Shown here: positions 1 through 6,994 of the stretch, one piece after another
Layout: each line of letters opens with the position of its first letter
Position numbering within the stretch: position 1 is the stretch's first letter
NCBI GenBank assembly: GCA_031281385.1
Contig: JAITFL010000133.1
Location: 1 to 35,915, forward strand
Direction: 5' to 3'
Source of the DNA: Holophagales bacterium
GTDB taxonomy: Bacteria > Acidobacteriota > Holophagae > Holophagales > Holophagaceae
Length of the DNA stretch: 35,915 nucleotides
Translations under genes and position numbers: made by a program
Notes under the pieces: generated by a model
What the model was told of the DNA's origin: nothing
Seen by the model: the letters and a program-made list of their open reading frames with translations, nothing else
Database searches by the model: none

Positions 1-36
1 AACGCCAGCAGCACTTGGGCGGCTTAAAAAGGGGGG
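1..36 (+). repeat. Truncated copy of dispersed repeat D
   Basis: The first bases (CAGCAGCACTTGGGCGGCTT and the following A/G run) match the end of repeat family D. Fuller copies lie at 15119-15230, 19265-19420 and 21262-21412. This copy is cut by the window edge. No gene is visible in positions 1-347; the stretch is repeat D followed by two copies of repeat A. Confidence 0.6.
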
Positions 37-97
37 CCGCAACAACGCGCCTACTAGCAACACCAGATGCGGACACCCCTGAGCGGACCCCCAGTTT

Positions 98-322
98 AGC
101 ATCCGGGCGGGCTCCATGACCCGGCGCGAGATGAACCAAGCCAGCGGGCCACGACCCCGAGCACGTAAGATAAGCACCGGGCGACTACCCCAACCGGGCG
201 CCATTCCGCCCAATGCCACTACCGGGCGAATGGTTCAGCATCCGGGCGGGCTCCATGCCCCGGCGCTAAACGAACCAAGTCACCGGGCCACGAACCCGAG
301 CACGAGAGATACGCGCCGGGCA
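98..322 (+). repeat. Two direct copies of dispersed repeat A (about 86 bp each)
   Basis: Positions 98-183 and 237-322 are imperfect direct copies. Both begin with AGCATCCGGGCGGGCTCCAT and both carry GAACCAAG, GGGCCACGA and CCGAGCACG in the same order and spacing. A third copy is at 33661-33760, an inverted copy at 21094-21175 and fragments near 26432-26475. Short GC-rich ACCGGGCG-type words recur between the two copies. A weak open frame of 84 codons crosses this area but consists only of repeat sequence, so I do not call it a gene. Confidence 0.65.
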
Positions 323-347
323 AATTCCCCCGCGGGCACCACCCCCC

Positions 348-1340
348 TCATTTTTTCGTCGCCCTCGTAATGGCAAAGGCGGCTACTATTGCCAAAAAAA
401 AAGTCAGCGCTGCGCCTGCAAGCCCTGCGACGCTGGTGCCATTGGTTTGGCCCGGTTCGCCCGCCTTCTTAAAGTCGTAGCCTGGCATCAGGGCAGTTTT
501 TTCTTGGATTGCCGCGCTCTTTGATTGAATCCCAGGCTGCGCATCTGGCCCTGCTTCCCCTGCCGCCTTTTCTATAGACCACTCCAGCCCGTCCGGCCTA
601 GAGGATGAAAGATGGGAAAGAAGCCCGCCAACCAAAATGGTCAGCGCGGCGACGGCGATTACTGCGTTCCTTATGGGCGCAGTGCCGCGATTGGCGGCGG
701 CGCTGGAGATGATCTCTGGTCGCATTTTGTGCACAAAACAGAGAATGGCCGCAGTGACGATGCCCTCTATGATGCCGATGGCTAGGTGTATCGGCTGCAT
801 CAACATGGCAAACGCCGAGAATGGCAGGCCGCTGATGCCCGACATGTGGGTCTGCGCCACTACGCCGAATGCCCCAAGTTGCAGTGCCGCTATGGACGCA
901 ACCACCGAAGCGACGGTTATCCTGCGCGCTGTCGCGCCATTTTTTATGATTGGCCGAAAGATGAGCGGGTAGCACACCAGGGCCGGCGCCACGCCCATGT
1001 TGAAGATGTTGCAGCCAAGCGCCAATAGCCCGCCGTCGGCGAAAAAAAGCGCTTGGATGACTAGGACTGCGGAGATGGACAGCAGTGCCGGCGGCCCGCC
1101 CACAAGCCCCGCAAGCAAAACCCCGCCGCCGATGTGCCCGCTGGAGCCTGTGCCGGGTATGGCAAAGTTGACCATCTGCGCGGCGAACACGAAAGCGCCC
1201 ATGACGGCCAGTATCGGCATCTTCTTGTCGCTGGAGCCGTCCAGGCGAAGCCTTCTGGCCGCATAGCCAATGCACCCCGCGCTGGCGCAGCACATGGTCG
1301 CCCCGACGGCGGGGGAGAGTAGAGCGTCTGTCATGTGCAT
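348..1340 (-). CDS. cbiM: CbiM/NikM-type cobalt/nickel ECF transporter permease with C-terminal PDGLE domain
   Basis: Membrane substrate-binding subunit of a group I energy-coupling-factor importer for Co2+ or Ni2+. The protein starts Met-His (residues 1-2), and in the family the N-terminal His is a metal ligand, which supports the ATG at 1338-1340. CbiM-like membrane segments run over residues 1-205, including the glycine-rich SSGHIGGGVLLAG (66-78) and GIIEGIVTA (189-197). A linker and two further membrane segments follow, with PDGLEW at 249-254. This is the PDGLE/CbiN-like module that replaces a separate CbiN/NikN subunit. No CbiQ or CbiO gene is present in the window, so the energising module must be encoded elsewhere. 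Sequence alone does not separate nickel from cobalt; LarC in the same window mildly favours nickel. No cobalamin riboswitch is evident upstream. Confidence 0.88.
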   Translation of the reverse strand: MHMTDALLSPAVGATMCCASAGCIGYAARRLRLDGSSDKKMPILAVMGAFVFAAQMVNFAIPGTGSSGHIGGGVLLAGLVGGPPALLSISAVLVIQALFFADGGLLALGCNIFNMGVAPALVCYPLIFRPIIKNGATARRITVASVVASIAALQLGAFGVVAQTHMSGISGLPFSAFAMLMQPIHLAIGIIEGIVTAAILCFVHKMRPEIISSAAANRGTAPIRNAVIAVAALTILVGGLLSHLSSSRPDGLEWSIEKAAGEAGPDAQPGIQSKSAAIQEKTALMPGYDFKKAGEPGQTNGTSVAGLAGAALTFFLAIVAAFAITRATKK

Positions 1341-1404
1341 GCTATTTCCGTGGGTTAGGGGCTAGGGTAAGAATTGATGCGGGTTCCGCCCCGCGTTGAG
1401 ATTT

Positions 1405-1569
1405 GAGCTTCTTGCAAAACTCGGCGTTACGTCTGCTCCCGACCTTCCGCTGTCTCTGGCTGGGTTTCATAACTTGCTTGTTTACCATGTTTCACGCCAG
1501 AGCCTGCTCCGGTCGGGCGCAGCCTACACCTCCGGTGACTTGCAAAACTGACGTTTTGCAAGTGGCTCA
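1405..1569 (+). repeat. Dispersed repeat B, copy 1
   Basis: About 165 bp, running from GAGCTTCTTGCAAAACTCGG to a terminal perfect hairpin at 1538-1563 (ACTTGCAAAAC, 4-base loop, GTTTTGCAAGT) followed by GGCTCA. The central 74 bp (1441-1514) is bounded by the inverted words CCGACC and GGTCGG. Other copies: 4532-4699, 14904-15067 (inverted), 18155-18385 (with an insertion), 24318-24482 (core inverted), and a partial one at 28892-28932. This copy lies between two divergent genes. There is no U-run after the hairpin, so it is not an ordinary terminator. Confidence 0.85.
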
Positions 1570-1588
1570 TTTTAATTTTAATTCGAAA

Positions 1589-1618
1589 TTGCCTGTATGT
1601 ATTTTTTAATTGTAAAAT
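1589..1618 (+). promoter_or_regulatory. Possible sigma70-type promoter for the barrel protein gene
   Basis: TTGCCT at 1589-1594 and TAAAAT at 1613-1618 are separated by 18 bases in the AT-rich stretch directly before the gene at 1646. The downstream ribosome site GAAGGAG lies 8 bases before the ATG. The -35 match is only moderate, so this is an inference from position and composition. Confidence 0.4.
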
Positions 1619-1645
1619 AAAACATTCGAGAGAAGGAGTCGCCAA

Positions 1646-3517
1646 ATGAGACCGCACAAAAAAATGTCAATCGCGTTTGCATCCGCCATTTTAGCGGCGG
1701 CCACGCTCTCCGCCCAAGAAAAGGTGGCGGTTTTGCCACCGCTGGCGGGAAGAAACGTGTCGGATATAAACAAAAAGACTGTCAGGAGCGCGTTTCTCGA
1801 CTACATCTCGGAGCCTAGCTCGGGCTTTGCGGCCTTCGACAGGCACAGCATAGACTTAATGATTCAGAGGGAATCCACCGGAAAGCCGAACATGCTGTAC
1901 GACGAAAAGGTAGCGATAGACATCGGAAAAAAGCTGGGAGTGCCGCTGGTCTGCATTATTGACCTGACAAGGGATGAACGCGATTTCCTGATCGAGTGCA
2001 AACTGGTGAGGGTGGACACCGGCAGGGCAGTGTCCAAGAGCGAGATAGTATCGAGCCTCACCAACGCGGAGATAAAAAAGGCCAGCGAAGCGGTGATCAG
2101 AAAACTAATGGCTGGGGCGGTCACCACAATCAAGGGTGTTCCAGCCGCTCGCACCGAATCGCCAAGCAGGGCGGCAGCGGCCACCACGCCAACGCCATCA
2201 CAGGCGGCAGCAGTTCGCGCCGAATCGCCTGCCAAGGCTGCGGCGCCACCCATTAATGCTAGTGGCAATGCCAGCAAGAGCGTAAAGGAAACCACCCATG
2301 GCGGCGGCTGGTCCTACGGAGTTTCACTAGCCATCGCCCACCCCGGCGGGGACCTTACAAACAACAAAGACCTTCTTGGCGATGACCTCTTACTCAAACT
2401 CAAGACGGGCTTCGGCATCTCCGCCTTCGGCGAGTTCGGCATCAACGACAAAATGGCCATCCGCGGAAGGGTGGACTACAACGTCTTTGGCGCAGGAAAG
2501 ATAGAGGAGTCCTACTCCGATGACTACGACTACGGCAAAGAGACCGTCACGCTCAACGCAGATGCAACGACAGTGTTCGCGGACTTCATCTACAGCTTCA
2601 ATTCTCACGATAAAGGCCCCTATGCCTTTGCCGGCCTGGGGTTCGTGAACGGCAAGCTCACATTGGAGCAAAAAGAGGAGTGGTCGTACGATGGCGACAG
2701 CGGCAAACGTTCGCGCAGCCAATCTGAGAGCGGTGGCAATTTAGGCTATGCTCTCGGCCTGGGGTACAACTTCACCAAAAACATGGGAGCGGAGCTGTCG
2801 TATGTGACAGCAAACGACGTCATAAAGCCGAAGGACTGGGACAAGAAATTCGGCTTCACTTGGATGCAAGCATCGTTCAAATACCGCTTCGGCTATGATA
2901 ATGTCAGCAAGAGCGTAAGTGAACCCAAGAAATCTTTGACGCCGAGCCATGACAGCGGCTGGTCCTACGGAGTTTCGCTAGCCATCGCCCACCCCGGCGG
3001 GGACTTCACTAACGAAAAGATATTTGGCAACAAGATCAAGACGGGCTTAGGCATCTCCGCTTTCGGTGAGTTTGGCCTCAACGACAAGATGGCCCTACGC
3101 GGAAGGGTGGACTACATCATCTTCGGCGAAGGGAAAAATGAGTATTCCGACAACTATGGCAAGCGTACTGACACGCTCAGCGCAAACGTCGCGACAGTGT
3201 TTGCGGACTACATCTACAGCTTCGATTCACACGAGAAAGGCCTCTATGCCTTTGCCGGCCTGGGGTTCGTGAACGGCAAGTTCACAAGGGAGGGGAAAGT
3301 AGAGGAAACGCGCGGCGGCGACACGGAAACACGTAAGAGTATATACTCGGACAGCGGCAGCAATTTAGGCTATGCTCTCGGTCTGGGGTACAACTTCACC
3401 AAAAACGCGGGAGTGGAGCTGTCGTATGTGACAGCAAACGACGTCATAAAGCCGAAGGGAACCATCCTGACATTCGGTTTCACCTGGCTGCAGGCATCGT
3501 TCAGATACCGCTTCTAG
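1646..3517 (+). CDS. Outer-membrane protein: CsgG-like N-domain fused to two tandem beta-barrel domains
   Basis: A probable signal peptide spans residues 1-23 (basic start, hydrophobic stretch, cleavage after LSA). Residues 25-157 resemble the periplasmic CsgG/FlgT-like lipoprotein fold (KVAVLPPLAG opening, then alternating strands and helices). Residues 160-220 are a low-complexity Ala/Pro/Ser/Thr linker. Residues 221-415 and 438-623 are two copies of an OmpA/OmpX-like barrel domain. Each opens with GWSYGVSLAIAHPGGD, contains LGYALGLGYNFTKN and ends in an aromatic-rich strand (FKYRF, FRYRF), the usual C-terminal signature of outer-membrane barrels. The AAGGAG ribosome site fixes the start. 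The function is unknown. A two-barrel polypeptide is unusual; each domain is about the size of a complete 8-strand barrel. A hairpin at 3548-3577 follows the stop. Confidence 0.85.
   Translation: MRPHKKMSIAFASAILAAATLSAQEKVAVLPPLAGRNVSDINKKTVRSAFLDYISEPSSGFAAFDRHSIDLMIQRESTGKPNMLYDEKVAIDIGKKLGVPLVCIIDLTRDERDFLIECKLVRVDTGRAVSKSEIVSSLTNAEIKKASEAVIRKLMAGAVTTIKGVPAARTESPSRAAAATTPTPSQAAAVRAESPAKAAAPPINASGNASKSVKETTHGGGWSYGVSLAIAHPGGDLTNNKDLLGDDLLLKLKTGFGISAFGEFGINDKMAIRGRVDYNVFGAGKIEESYSDDYDYGKETVTLNADATTVFADFIYSFNSHDKGPYAFAGLGFVNGKLTLEQKEEWSYDGDSGKRSRSQSESGGNLGYALGLGYNFTKNMGAELSYVTANDVIKPKDWDKKFGFTWMQASFKYRFGYDNVSKSVSEPKKSLTPSHDSGWSYGVSLAIAHPGGDFTNEKIFGNKIKTGLGISAFGEFGLNDKMALRGRVDYIIFGEGKNEYSDNYGKRTDTLSANVATVFADYIYSFDSHEKGLYAFAGLGFVNGKFTREGKVEETRGGDTETRKSIYSDSGSNLGYALGLGYNFTKNAGVELSYVTANDVIKPKGTILTFGFTWLQASFRYRF
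2303..3515 (+). repeat. Internal duplication of the barrel-coding segment
   Basis: The stretch beginning GGCTGGTCCTACGGAGTTTC recurs at about 2309 and 2957 in the same frame. The two roughly 560-590 bp units stay alignable to their ends (about 2890 and 3515). Long identical stretches, for instance around TCGTATGTGACAGCAAACGA, show that the duplication is recent or kept similar by gene conversion. The loops (residues about 285-300 and 345-362 versus 498-506 and 552-567) differ most. Confidence 0.85.
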
Positions 3518-3547
3518 GGCCGGCTGCAAATTGCAAAATGACTTATG

Positions 3548-3577
3548 CCAAGTTGCGTTCAGATGAACGCAGCTTGG
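3548..3577 (+). terminator. Hairpin after the barrel protein gene
   Basis: CCAAGTTGCGTTC and GAACGCAGCTTGG form a 13-bp stem with one mismatch around a four-base loop, starting about 30 bases after the stop at 3517. There is no clear T-run, so termination is only suggested. The sequence CCAAGTTGCGTTCAGATGA also occurs near 28877, so this may instead be a small dispersed repeat. The gene on the other strand (3605-4339) ends just beyond it, so it could serve both convergent genes. Confidence 0.4.
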
Positions 3578-3604
3578 TTAGTGGCTACGACATCATGGCG
3601 AAAC

Positions 3605-4339
3605 TCACACTCTATAAATGAGCAGTGCGGCGCCTTTCCTGCCCGGCAGGGGGATGCGCTGCATGGGGCTTAGGCCAGGCACCTCAAAGCTGTGGCTGAT
3701 GAACAGGGTGCCTGGGCGCATCTCGCGTCTGACCTTTGCCCATAGCTCGGCCATGGGCGCAGGTGAGAGGAAGGCGTACACCAAGTTGGCGTCGCTGGTG
3801 TCAATCTTCCAGATGCTGCCAAAGCGCATTTTGCAGCGCGCGGCGTGCCTTCGCGTCCTCAGCCGCCCAACTAGCCAAGAGAAGGGTGACGCCTCTGCGC
3901 CCAGCAGAACGGCGTCGGGCCTGTTGTCGGCGATGTAGGCCATCGCGCCGCCAAGGCCAGAGCCCAGGTCTATGAACTTGAACGCCCCGCGCTCGGGCAC
4001 GAAGCTGGCAAGAGCCTCCCAAGCCGCAGGGCCAGAGTTGTAGAGGGGAGCCCTCGAAAAAATCCCGCCGGCGTTGACCAGCAGCAGCACGGCCAGAGCC
4101 AGAGGGAAGAGCCAGACAGGGACGTTTAGGGCAAACTGCGCCCACAGCCCTATGGGCAGCAGCGCCTGGAACAGCATCCAATATGGCCCAAGCCCCCAAA
4201 TACGCGCCAACGCAGCCGCCCCGACTGCCTGCATTGCCGCCCAGAGCCCCAAGGGCGTCTCGAAAGCAACGAAGAGCCTAGCCATCAAAAGCAAGGCGAA
4301 AACTGTTGCTTGGGCCGCAAGAGCGCGGATGATGGGCAT
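3605..4339 (-). CDS. Membrane-anchored class I SAM-dependent methyltransferase-like protein
   Basis: Residues 1-92 are hydrophobic, with about three or four membrane segments (around 8-26, 30-48, 55-70 and 73-92). The soluble domain that follows has the Rossmann SAM-binding motif I FIDLGSGLGG at 122-131 and an acidic motif II (LLGAEAS, 145-151). The later part (MRPGTLFISHSFEVPG) fits the last strands of a class I methyltransferase. At 244 residues it has only a small catalytic domain and the substrate cannot be inferred. Similar membrane-tethered methyltransferases of unknown target are widespread. It converges on the outer-membrane protein gene and has repeat sequence upstream, with no operon partner. 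Confidence 0.72.
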   Translation of the reverse strand: MPIIRALAAQATVFALLLMARLFVAFETPLGLWAAMQAVGAAALARIWGLGPYWMLFQALLPIGLWAQFALNVPVWLFPLALAVLLLVNAGGIFSRAPLYNSGPAAWEALASFVPERGAFKFIDLGSGLGGAMAYIADNRPDAVLLGAEASPFSWLVGRLRTRRHAARCKMRFGSIWKIDTSDANLVYAFLSPAPMAELWAKVRREMRPGTLFISHSFEVPGLSPMQRIPLPGRKGAALLIYRV

Positions 4340-4531
4340 TGTTGTCAGGGGTCAGGAGTCAGGGGTTAGGGATTAGAGTAAGCAAAGATGCGGCTGCGCC
4401 GTGTCTGTATTAACGCGGATTGGGCGTCCAGCGCTGAACGTGGCGCCCTTCCCGCAAGAAAAGCCTACCACGGAATCGCGCCCATGTATCTGCCCACCCG
4501 GCACCGCGCGCTCAATTCGCCATTGTCAATT
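4340..4531. repeat. Intergenic mosaic of repeats F and E
   Basis: Contains GGGGTTAGGGATTAGAGTAA, GATGCGGCTGCGCCG, and GCGGATTG...CATCC/GCGTCCAGCGCTGAACG words that recur at 1353-1400, 14810-14880, 15660-15730 and 27894-27935. A short ATGTATCTGCCC piece of repeat D also occurs. Short open frames here are repeat sequence only. Confidence 0.5.
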
Positions 4532-4699
4532 GAGCTTCTTGCAAAACTCGGCGGTTACGTCTGCCCCCGACCTTCCGCTGCCTCCGGCTGGGTTTGGCAA
4601 CTTGTTTGTTACCAGCATGTTACACGCCAGAGTCTGCTCCGGTCGGGCGCAGCCTACACCTCCGGTGACTTGCAAAACTGACGTTTTGCAAGTGGCTCA
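4532..4699 (+). repeat. Dispersed repeat B, copy 2
   Basis: Same orientation and structure as the copy at 1405-1569, ending with the ACTTGCAAAAC/GTTTTGCAAGT hairpin at 4668-4693. It stops a few bases beyond the 3' end of the minus-strand UvrD-like gene, so transcripts leaving that operon would run straight into the hairpin. Confidence 0.85.
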
Positions 4700-4704
4700 A
4701 TTGA

Positions 4705-6819
4705 TTATGTCGGGCTTTTCGCGCTTTGCAAAAACTCCGATTGTTTGCCATAGCTTGTGATGAAGGCGGCTTTTTGCGCCCTTGTAAGGGCAACGTAGAG
4801 CAGGCATTTTTCTAGTGTAAGGCACTCCTGTTTGGACACTTCGTCTGCGGCGTTGATCGCGCTGGCAAGGGGCACTATGCGGCTGTTTGCGGCTGCGACA
4901 AAGACATATTGAAATTCTAGGCCCTTGACGCGGTGCATGGTAGCCACGCGGACTCCGTCACAGTTGCGGTCGTCCGATTTGCTGGCCTTGATTTCAAATG
5001 CCCTTATCCCCGCTTCTCTAAAGGCTTTGGTGTAGCCGTCCAGCAGGTTGTGCGTCCTGGCGACTAGGCAAATGTCCTTGTGTTTTACGCCGCTCTCCGC
5101 AAGCCTTTTGACTTCGTCCGTTATGAAGGCACATTCCTGGGCGGCGGCCTTAAAGTGCTTGACGCAGGGATAATCCCCGTGCGTCAGCGACTGGCAGCGA
5201 TCTTCGTCCTCGTATTCATCGTCCGGATTGTCGAAGCGTATGCCCTTCAAAAACGCAAAGGCGTATTTTCTGGTTTCCTCTGTCGTCCTGTAGTTGATGC
5301 GAAGCCGGCTGCTCCTGCCCCTGACATTGATGCCGCATTGCGAAAGGACGGCCCTTTTTTTGTATATGCGCTGGTGCGCGTCGCCCACAATGAAAATGTC
5401 GTTGGCATGCTCGCCGTTGACGATTGCCCGCAACAGGCGATAGGCGTTGGGGCTAAAGTCTTGCCCCTCGTCAACTATGGCGGAAGAATAGTGGGCCTCT
5501 CGGTTTTTTTCTAGTATCATGCGGCACTCGTACATCGCCATGTCAACGTCGCGGATCTGCCGCTCTTTCATAAGCGCGATGTACTCTTCAAATACGCTCC
5601 ACGCCTGAATCCGCTTTTCTCTGTCTAGGCGGGTTCCGCGCCCGATGCGCGACGCCTTTAGGTATTTTTCTCGCGAAAAGCACTCCTGCGGCACAACCAC
5701 CTTTGACCATTCATCGGAATAAAAATCTTTGCCAAAGCCAGCGTTTTCGCCCGATCTGGCAATGGCGTCATCCCAAGCGGTGTCCAGCTTGTCGTCATAG
5801 GCGATGGCGTAGGTGTACCCGTGCTGGCGCAAAAACTGGGACACCCAGGCGTCTAGGTGGATCACCTCGATGCGGCGCATTTCTTCGACGCTGCATATTT
5901 TACGCAGGTTGTCCCTGATGTCGGCCGCCAAGTTTGCCGTAAACGTGGTGAAAAGCACTCGCTTTTTTCCATCCAGCTTTGAAACAAGGTATTTCGCCCT
6001 GTGCATCGCGGTGACTGTTTTTCCGGTGCCAGCGCCACCCAAGACGCGGCAGGGGCCCGAAAAGTCTTTTTCCACAAGCTGGCGCTGCGCGGGGTGCAAA
6101 AAGATGCGCCACTTTTCAAGAGGCTCCGCCATCATGCGGCGCAGCGCTTCCTCTCCCTCGATGACAACGAAAGAGGTTTTGTTTTGGTCGCTTTGAAGCG
6201 CCTTGGCAAAGTCGTCCTTTAGCGCGTCTGGCTTTGCTTCGCTGCTAAACAGCTCCATGACCTCGTCCAGCGCAAAGCCGTTGGCCAAATATTCCAGGGC
6301 CTCGTAAGCGTCGGGGGGCAGGCTGTGTTTTGTGCGGTAAAAATCTTCCGCGCTGCGAAAGCTCCTGACAAGGGGCACTATTTCCTTTGGCACTCCAAGG
6401 GCTATTAAGCTGTCGGCTCCGACCATCGAAAACAGGTTGGGCTGCTTGGATTGCTCGGCCACGGTTTCGGAAACCACGTCAAAGATTTGGATGTTGCCCG
6501 TAAGCCTGTTGACTAGGCACCTTTTCCGCTCGGCCCAGGCGTATGCCTCGTCGTGGTGGTCAACCCAGAGCATGATGTACGCGCCTGTCTCTTTTTGGCG
6601 CACGACGATGCCGCGATATGTGTCGTCAATCCTCACCGAGCAAATTTTGTCGTCCAGAGCGCCATTTATCTTTTCATAGTTGATCCCGGGCGCGGCTGGA
6701 TTGTTCTTGAACTTGTTTATAAAATCCGTCACCTTGCTCTGAATGGCCCTCGGCAGCGCGGCAAATGCCGTGAGAAAGTCAGAGGACAAGGCCACTGTGA
6801 CGCTGTTTTGCTCCATCAT
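4705..6819 (-). CDS. RelE-like domain fused to UvrD/Rep-family (SF1A) helicase
   Basis: A 704-residue protein. Residues 1-100 resemble a RelE/HigB-family toxin fold: a LPRAIQSKVTDFINKF helix region, then DDKICSVRIDDTYRGIVV and YIMLWVDHHDEAYAWAE strands, with the closing His-Asp/Glu-Ala-Tyr pattern of these domains. The SF1 helicase follows: Walker A GGAGTGKT (261-268), motif II DEGQ (450-453), NYRTTEE around 509, motif V TMHRVKGLEF (627-636) and motif VI YVALTRAQK (675-683). It should be an ATP-dependent single-strand DNA translocase or helicase. Whether the RelE-like part cleaves RNA is unknown. It is second in a minus-strand operon after the giant DUF1998 helicase, separated by a 175-base gap filled with short repeats. 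GGGGGCG precedes the start. RelE-UvrD fusions of this kind are known from defence islands. Confidence 0.85.
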   Translation of the reverse strand: MMEQNSVTVALSSDFLTAFAALPRAIQSKVTDFINKFKNNPAAPGINYEKINGALDDKICSVRIDDTYRGIVVRQKETGAYIMLWVDHHDEAYAWAERKRCLVNRLTGNIQIFDVVSETVAEQSKQPNLFSMVGADSLIALGVPKEIVPLVRSFRSAEDFYRTKHSLPPDAYEALEYLANGFALDEVMELFSSEAKPDALKDDFAKALQSDQNKTSFVVIEGEEALRRMMAEPLEKWRIFLHPAQRQLVEKDFSGPCRVLGGAGTGKTVTAMHRAKYLVSKLDGKKRVLFTTFTANLAADIRDNLRKICSVEEMRRIEVIHLDAWVSQFLRQHGYTYAIAYDDKLDTAWDDAIARSGENAGFGKDFYSDEWSKVVVPQECFSREKYLKASRIGRGTRLDREKRIQAWSVFEEYIALMKERQIRDVDMAMYECRMILEKNREAHYSSAIVDEGQDFSPNAYRLLRAIVNGEHANDIFIVGDAHQRIYKKRAVLSQCGINVRGRSSRLRINYRTTEETRKYAFAFLKGIRFDNPDDEYEDEDRCQSLTHGDYPCVKHFKAAAQECAFITDEVKRLAESGVKHKDICLVARTHNLLDGYTKAFREAGIRAFEIKASKSDDRNCDGVRVATMHRVKGLEFQYVFVAAANSRIVPLASAINAADEVSKQECLTLEKCLLYVALTRAQKAAFITSYGKQSEFLQSAKSPT

Positions 6820-6830
6820 TCGCCCCCGTT

Positions 6831-6950
6831 ATCCAATTGACAATTGACAGTTGACAATGGACAATGCTGGAAATTGAGAAAATCAGCGCGGCCGTGGGCC
6901 GCATCCACCATTGTCAATTGTCCATTGTCAATTGTCCATTCGTTAATCAA
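6831..6950. repeat. Heptamer-type repeat (family C) forming two inverted arms between helicase genes
   Basis: About 6831-6872 reads as iterated TTGACAATTGACAGTTGACAA-like heptamers. About 6904-6943 is the complement (CCATTGTCAATTGTCCATTG pattern). Between them is a GC-rich segment with GCGGCC...GGGCCGC. The arms can pair, giving a long hairpin in the transcript between the DUF1998 helicase and the RelE-UvrD gene. Related arrays occur at 20942-21004 and 17129-17150, with short pieces flanking several repeat B copies. Confidence 0.75.
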
Positions 6951-6994
6951 AGTCTCACAATCCAAAAATAGCCAAGTTTTACAATTTGTTCTTT

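Noticed and set aside
116..370. 84-codon plus-strand frame
   Set aside because: Made almost wholly of two copies of repeat A; no ribosome site.
598..1293. 231-codon minus-strand frame overlapping cbiM
   Set aside because: It lies entirely inside the well-supported permease gene in another frame and has an Arg/His-rich composition typical of a shadow frame.
1538..1563. Repeat B hairpin as a standard rho-independent terminator
   Set aside because: No U-run follows, and copies lie between divergent as well as convergent genes.
1341..1645. Cobalamin or NiCo riboswitch upstream of cbiM
   Set aside because: No conserved B12-box or NiCo core could be seen; the region is repeat F and repeat B copy 1.
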